13,649 nt of DNA from positions 1 through 13,649 of the forward strand of contig JBKHJA010000076.1 of assembly GCA_046538375.1 (NCBI GenBank), in the 5' to 3' direction. A program made the position numbers and the translations under genes. This stretch comes from JBKHJA01 sp046538375 (GTDB lineage Bacteria; Acidobacteriota; Aminicenantia; Aminicenantales; Aminicenantaceae). The number at the start of each line of letters is the position of its first letter. The stretch's first letter is position 1. Positions 13,603 to 13,649 of this stretch are shown one piece after another. Under the pieces are notes generated by a model, which was given only the letters and a program-made list of their open reading frames with translations, was not told the origin of the DNA and did no database searches.

Positions 13603-13649
13603 GTGAATAACCCGGAAATATATCTTTCTGTTATTATCCCTGCCTATAA
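13603..13649 (+). CDS. GT2 family glycosyltransferase, N-terminal fragment cut by the window end
   Basis: Only 15 codons are present: a GTG start and NNPEIYLSVIIPAY. The LSVIIPAY strand is the hallmark first beta-strand of GT2 (GT-A fold) enzymes, usually followed by NE. Such enzymes use nucleotide sugars in the cytoplasm, and many make polyprenyl-phosphate sugars, the donors of GT-C enzymes, which fits the three genes upstream. An ATG at 13593 is in another frame and stops after five codons. The gene starts 28 bases after the previous stop and is probably co-transcribed with it. The subclass cannot be told from this fragment. Confidence 0.8.
   Translation, partial: MNNPEIYLSVIIPAY

Noticed and set aside
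1..13649. CRISPR arrays, tRNA or rRNA genes, integrases and transposase genes
   Set aside because: I looked for regularly spaced direct repeats, cloverleaf-like stretches and transposase or recombinase motifs and saw none; the only repeats are the TPR-coding units and the palindromes listed.

Overview
The window is about 13.6 kb of moderate-G+C bacterial DNA in which every credible gene lies on the + strand. The organism cannot be named from the sequence. The gene set (DUF438/hemerythrin/PAS protein, DUF1858 protein, ammonia-dependent asparagine synthetase, DegV-DAK2 fusion, TPR-rich secreted protein, several GT-C membrane glycosyltransferases) fits an uncultivated, probably anaerobic bacterium. 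I saw no tRNA, rRNA, CRISPR array, integrase or recognisable transposase gene.

Layout. Positions 1-178 hold what looks like the decayed or truncated C-terminal end of an unrecognised gene. A strong extended -10 promoter (195-203) then drives a TTG-started gene for a secreted protein: a metzincin-type zinc-protease domain followed by thirteen in-register 34-residue TPR units (222-2180). The 500-base gap after it is not coding. It holds a 308-bp fold-back element with 21-bp perfect terminal inverted repeats and several internal hairpins (2247-2554). Next comes an overlapping pair, DUF438-hemerythrin-PAS (2684-3907) and DUF1858 (3894-4121), and then asnA (4201-5244). A REP-like nested palindrome (5257-5312) separates asnA from a 770-residue protein that joins a FakB-like DegV fatty-acid-binding domain, a FakA-like DAK2 kinase domain, the FakA zinc/middle domain and a PAS-like tail in one chain (5502-7814).

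The right half (7875 to the end) is a membrane glycosylation cluster. It has three different multi-spanning GT-C type proteins (7875-9833, 9867-11393, 11610-13574) and the first 15 codons of a GT2 glycosyltransferase running off the end (13603-13649). The first GT-C protein carries TPRs and a lectin-like beta-sandwich domain after its membrane part. GT2 enzymes commonly make polyprenyl-phosphate sugars, which GT-C enzymes use as donors, so the four genes could form one pathway for surface glycans or protein glycosylation. That link is inference from family knowledge and gene order.

The most unusual items are the all-in-one fatty-acid-kinase-like fusion, the metzincin with Asp in place of the third zinc-ligand His joined to a TPR superhelix, the GT-C/TPR/lectin-like fusion and the large fold-back element.
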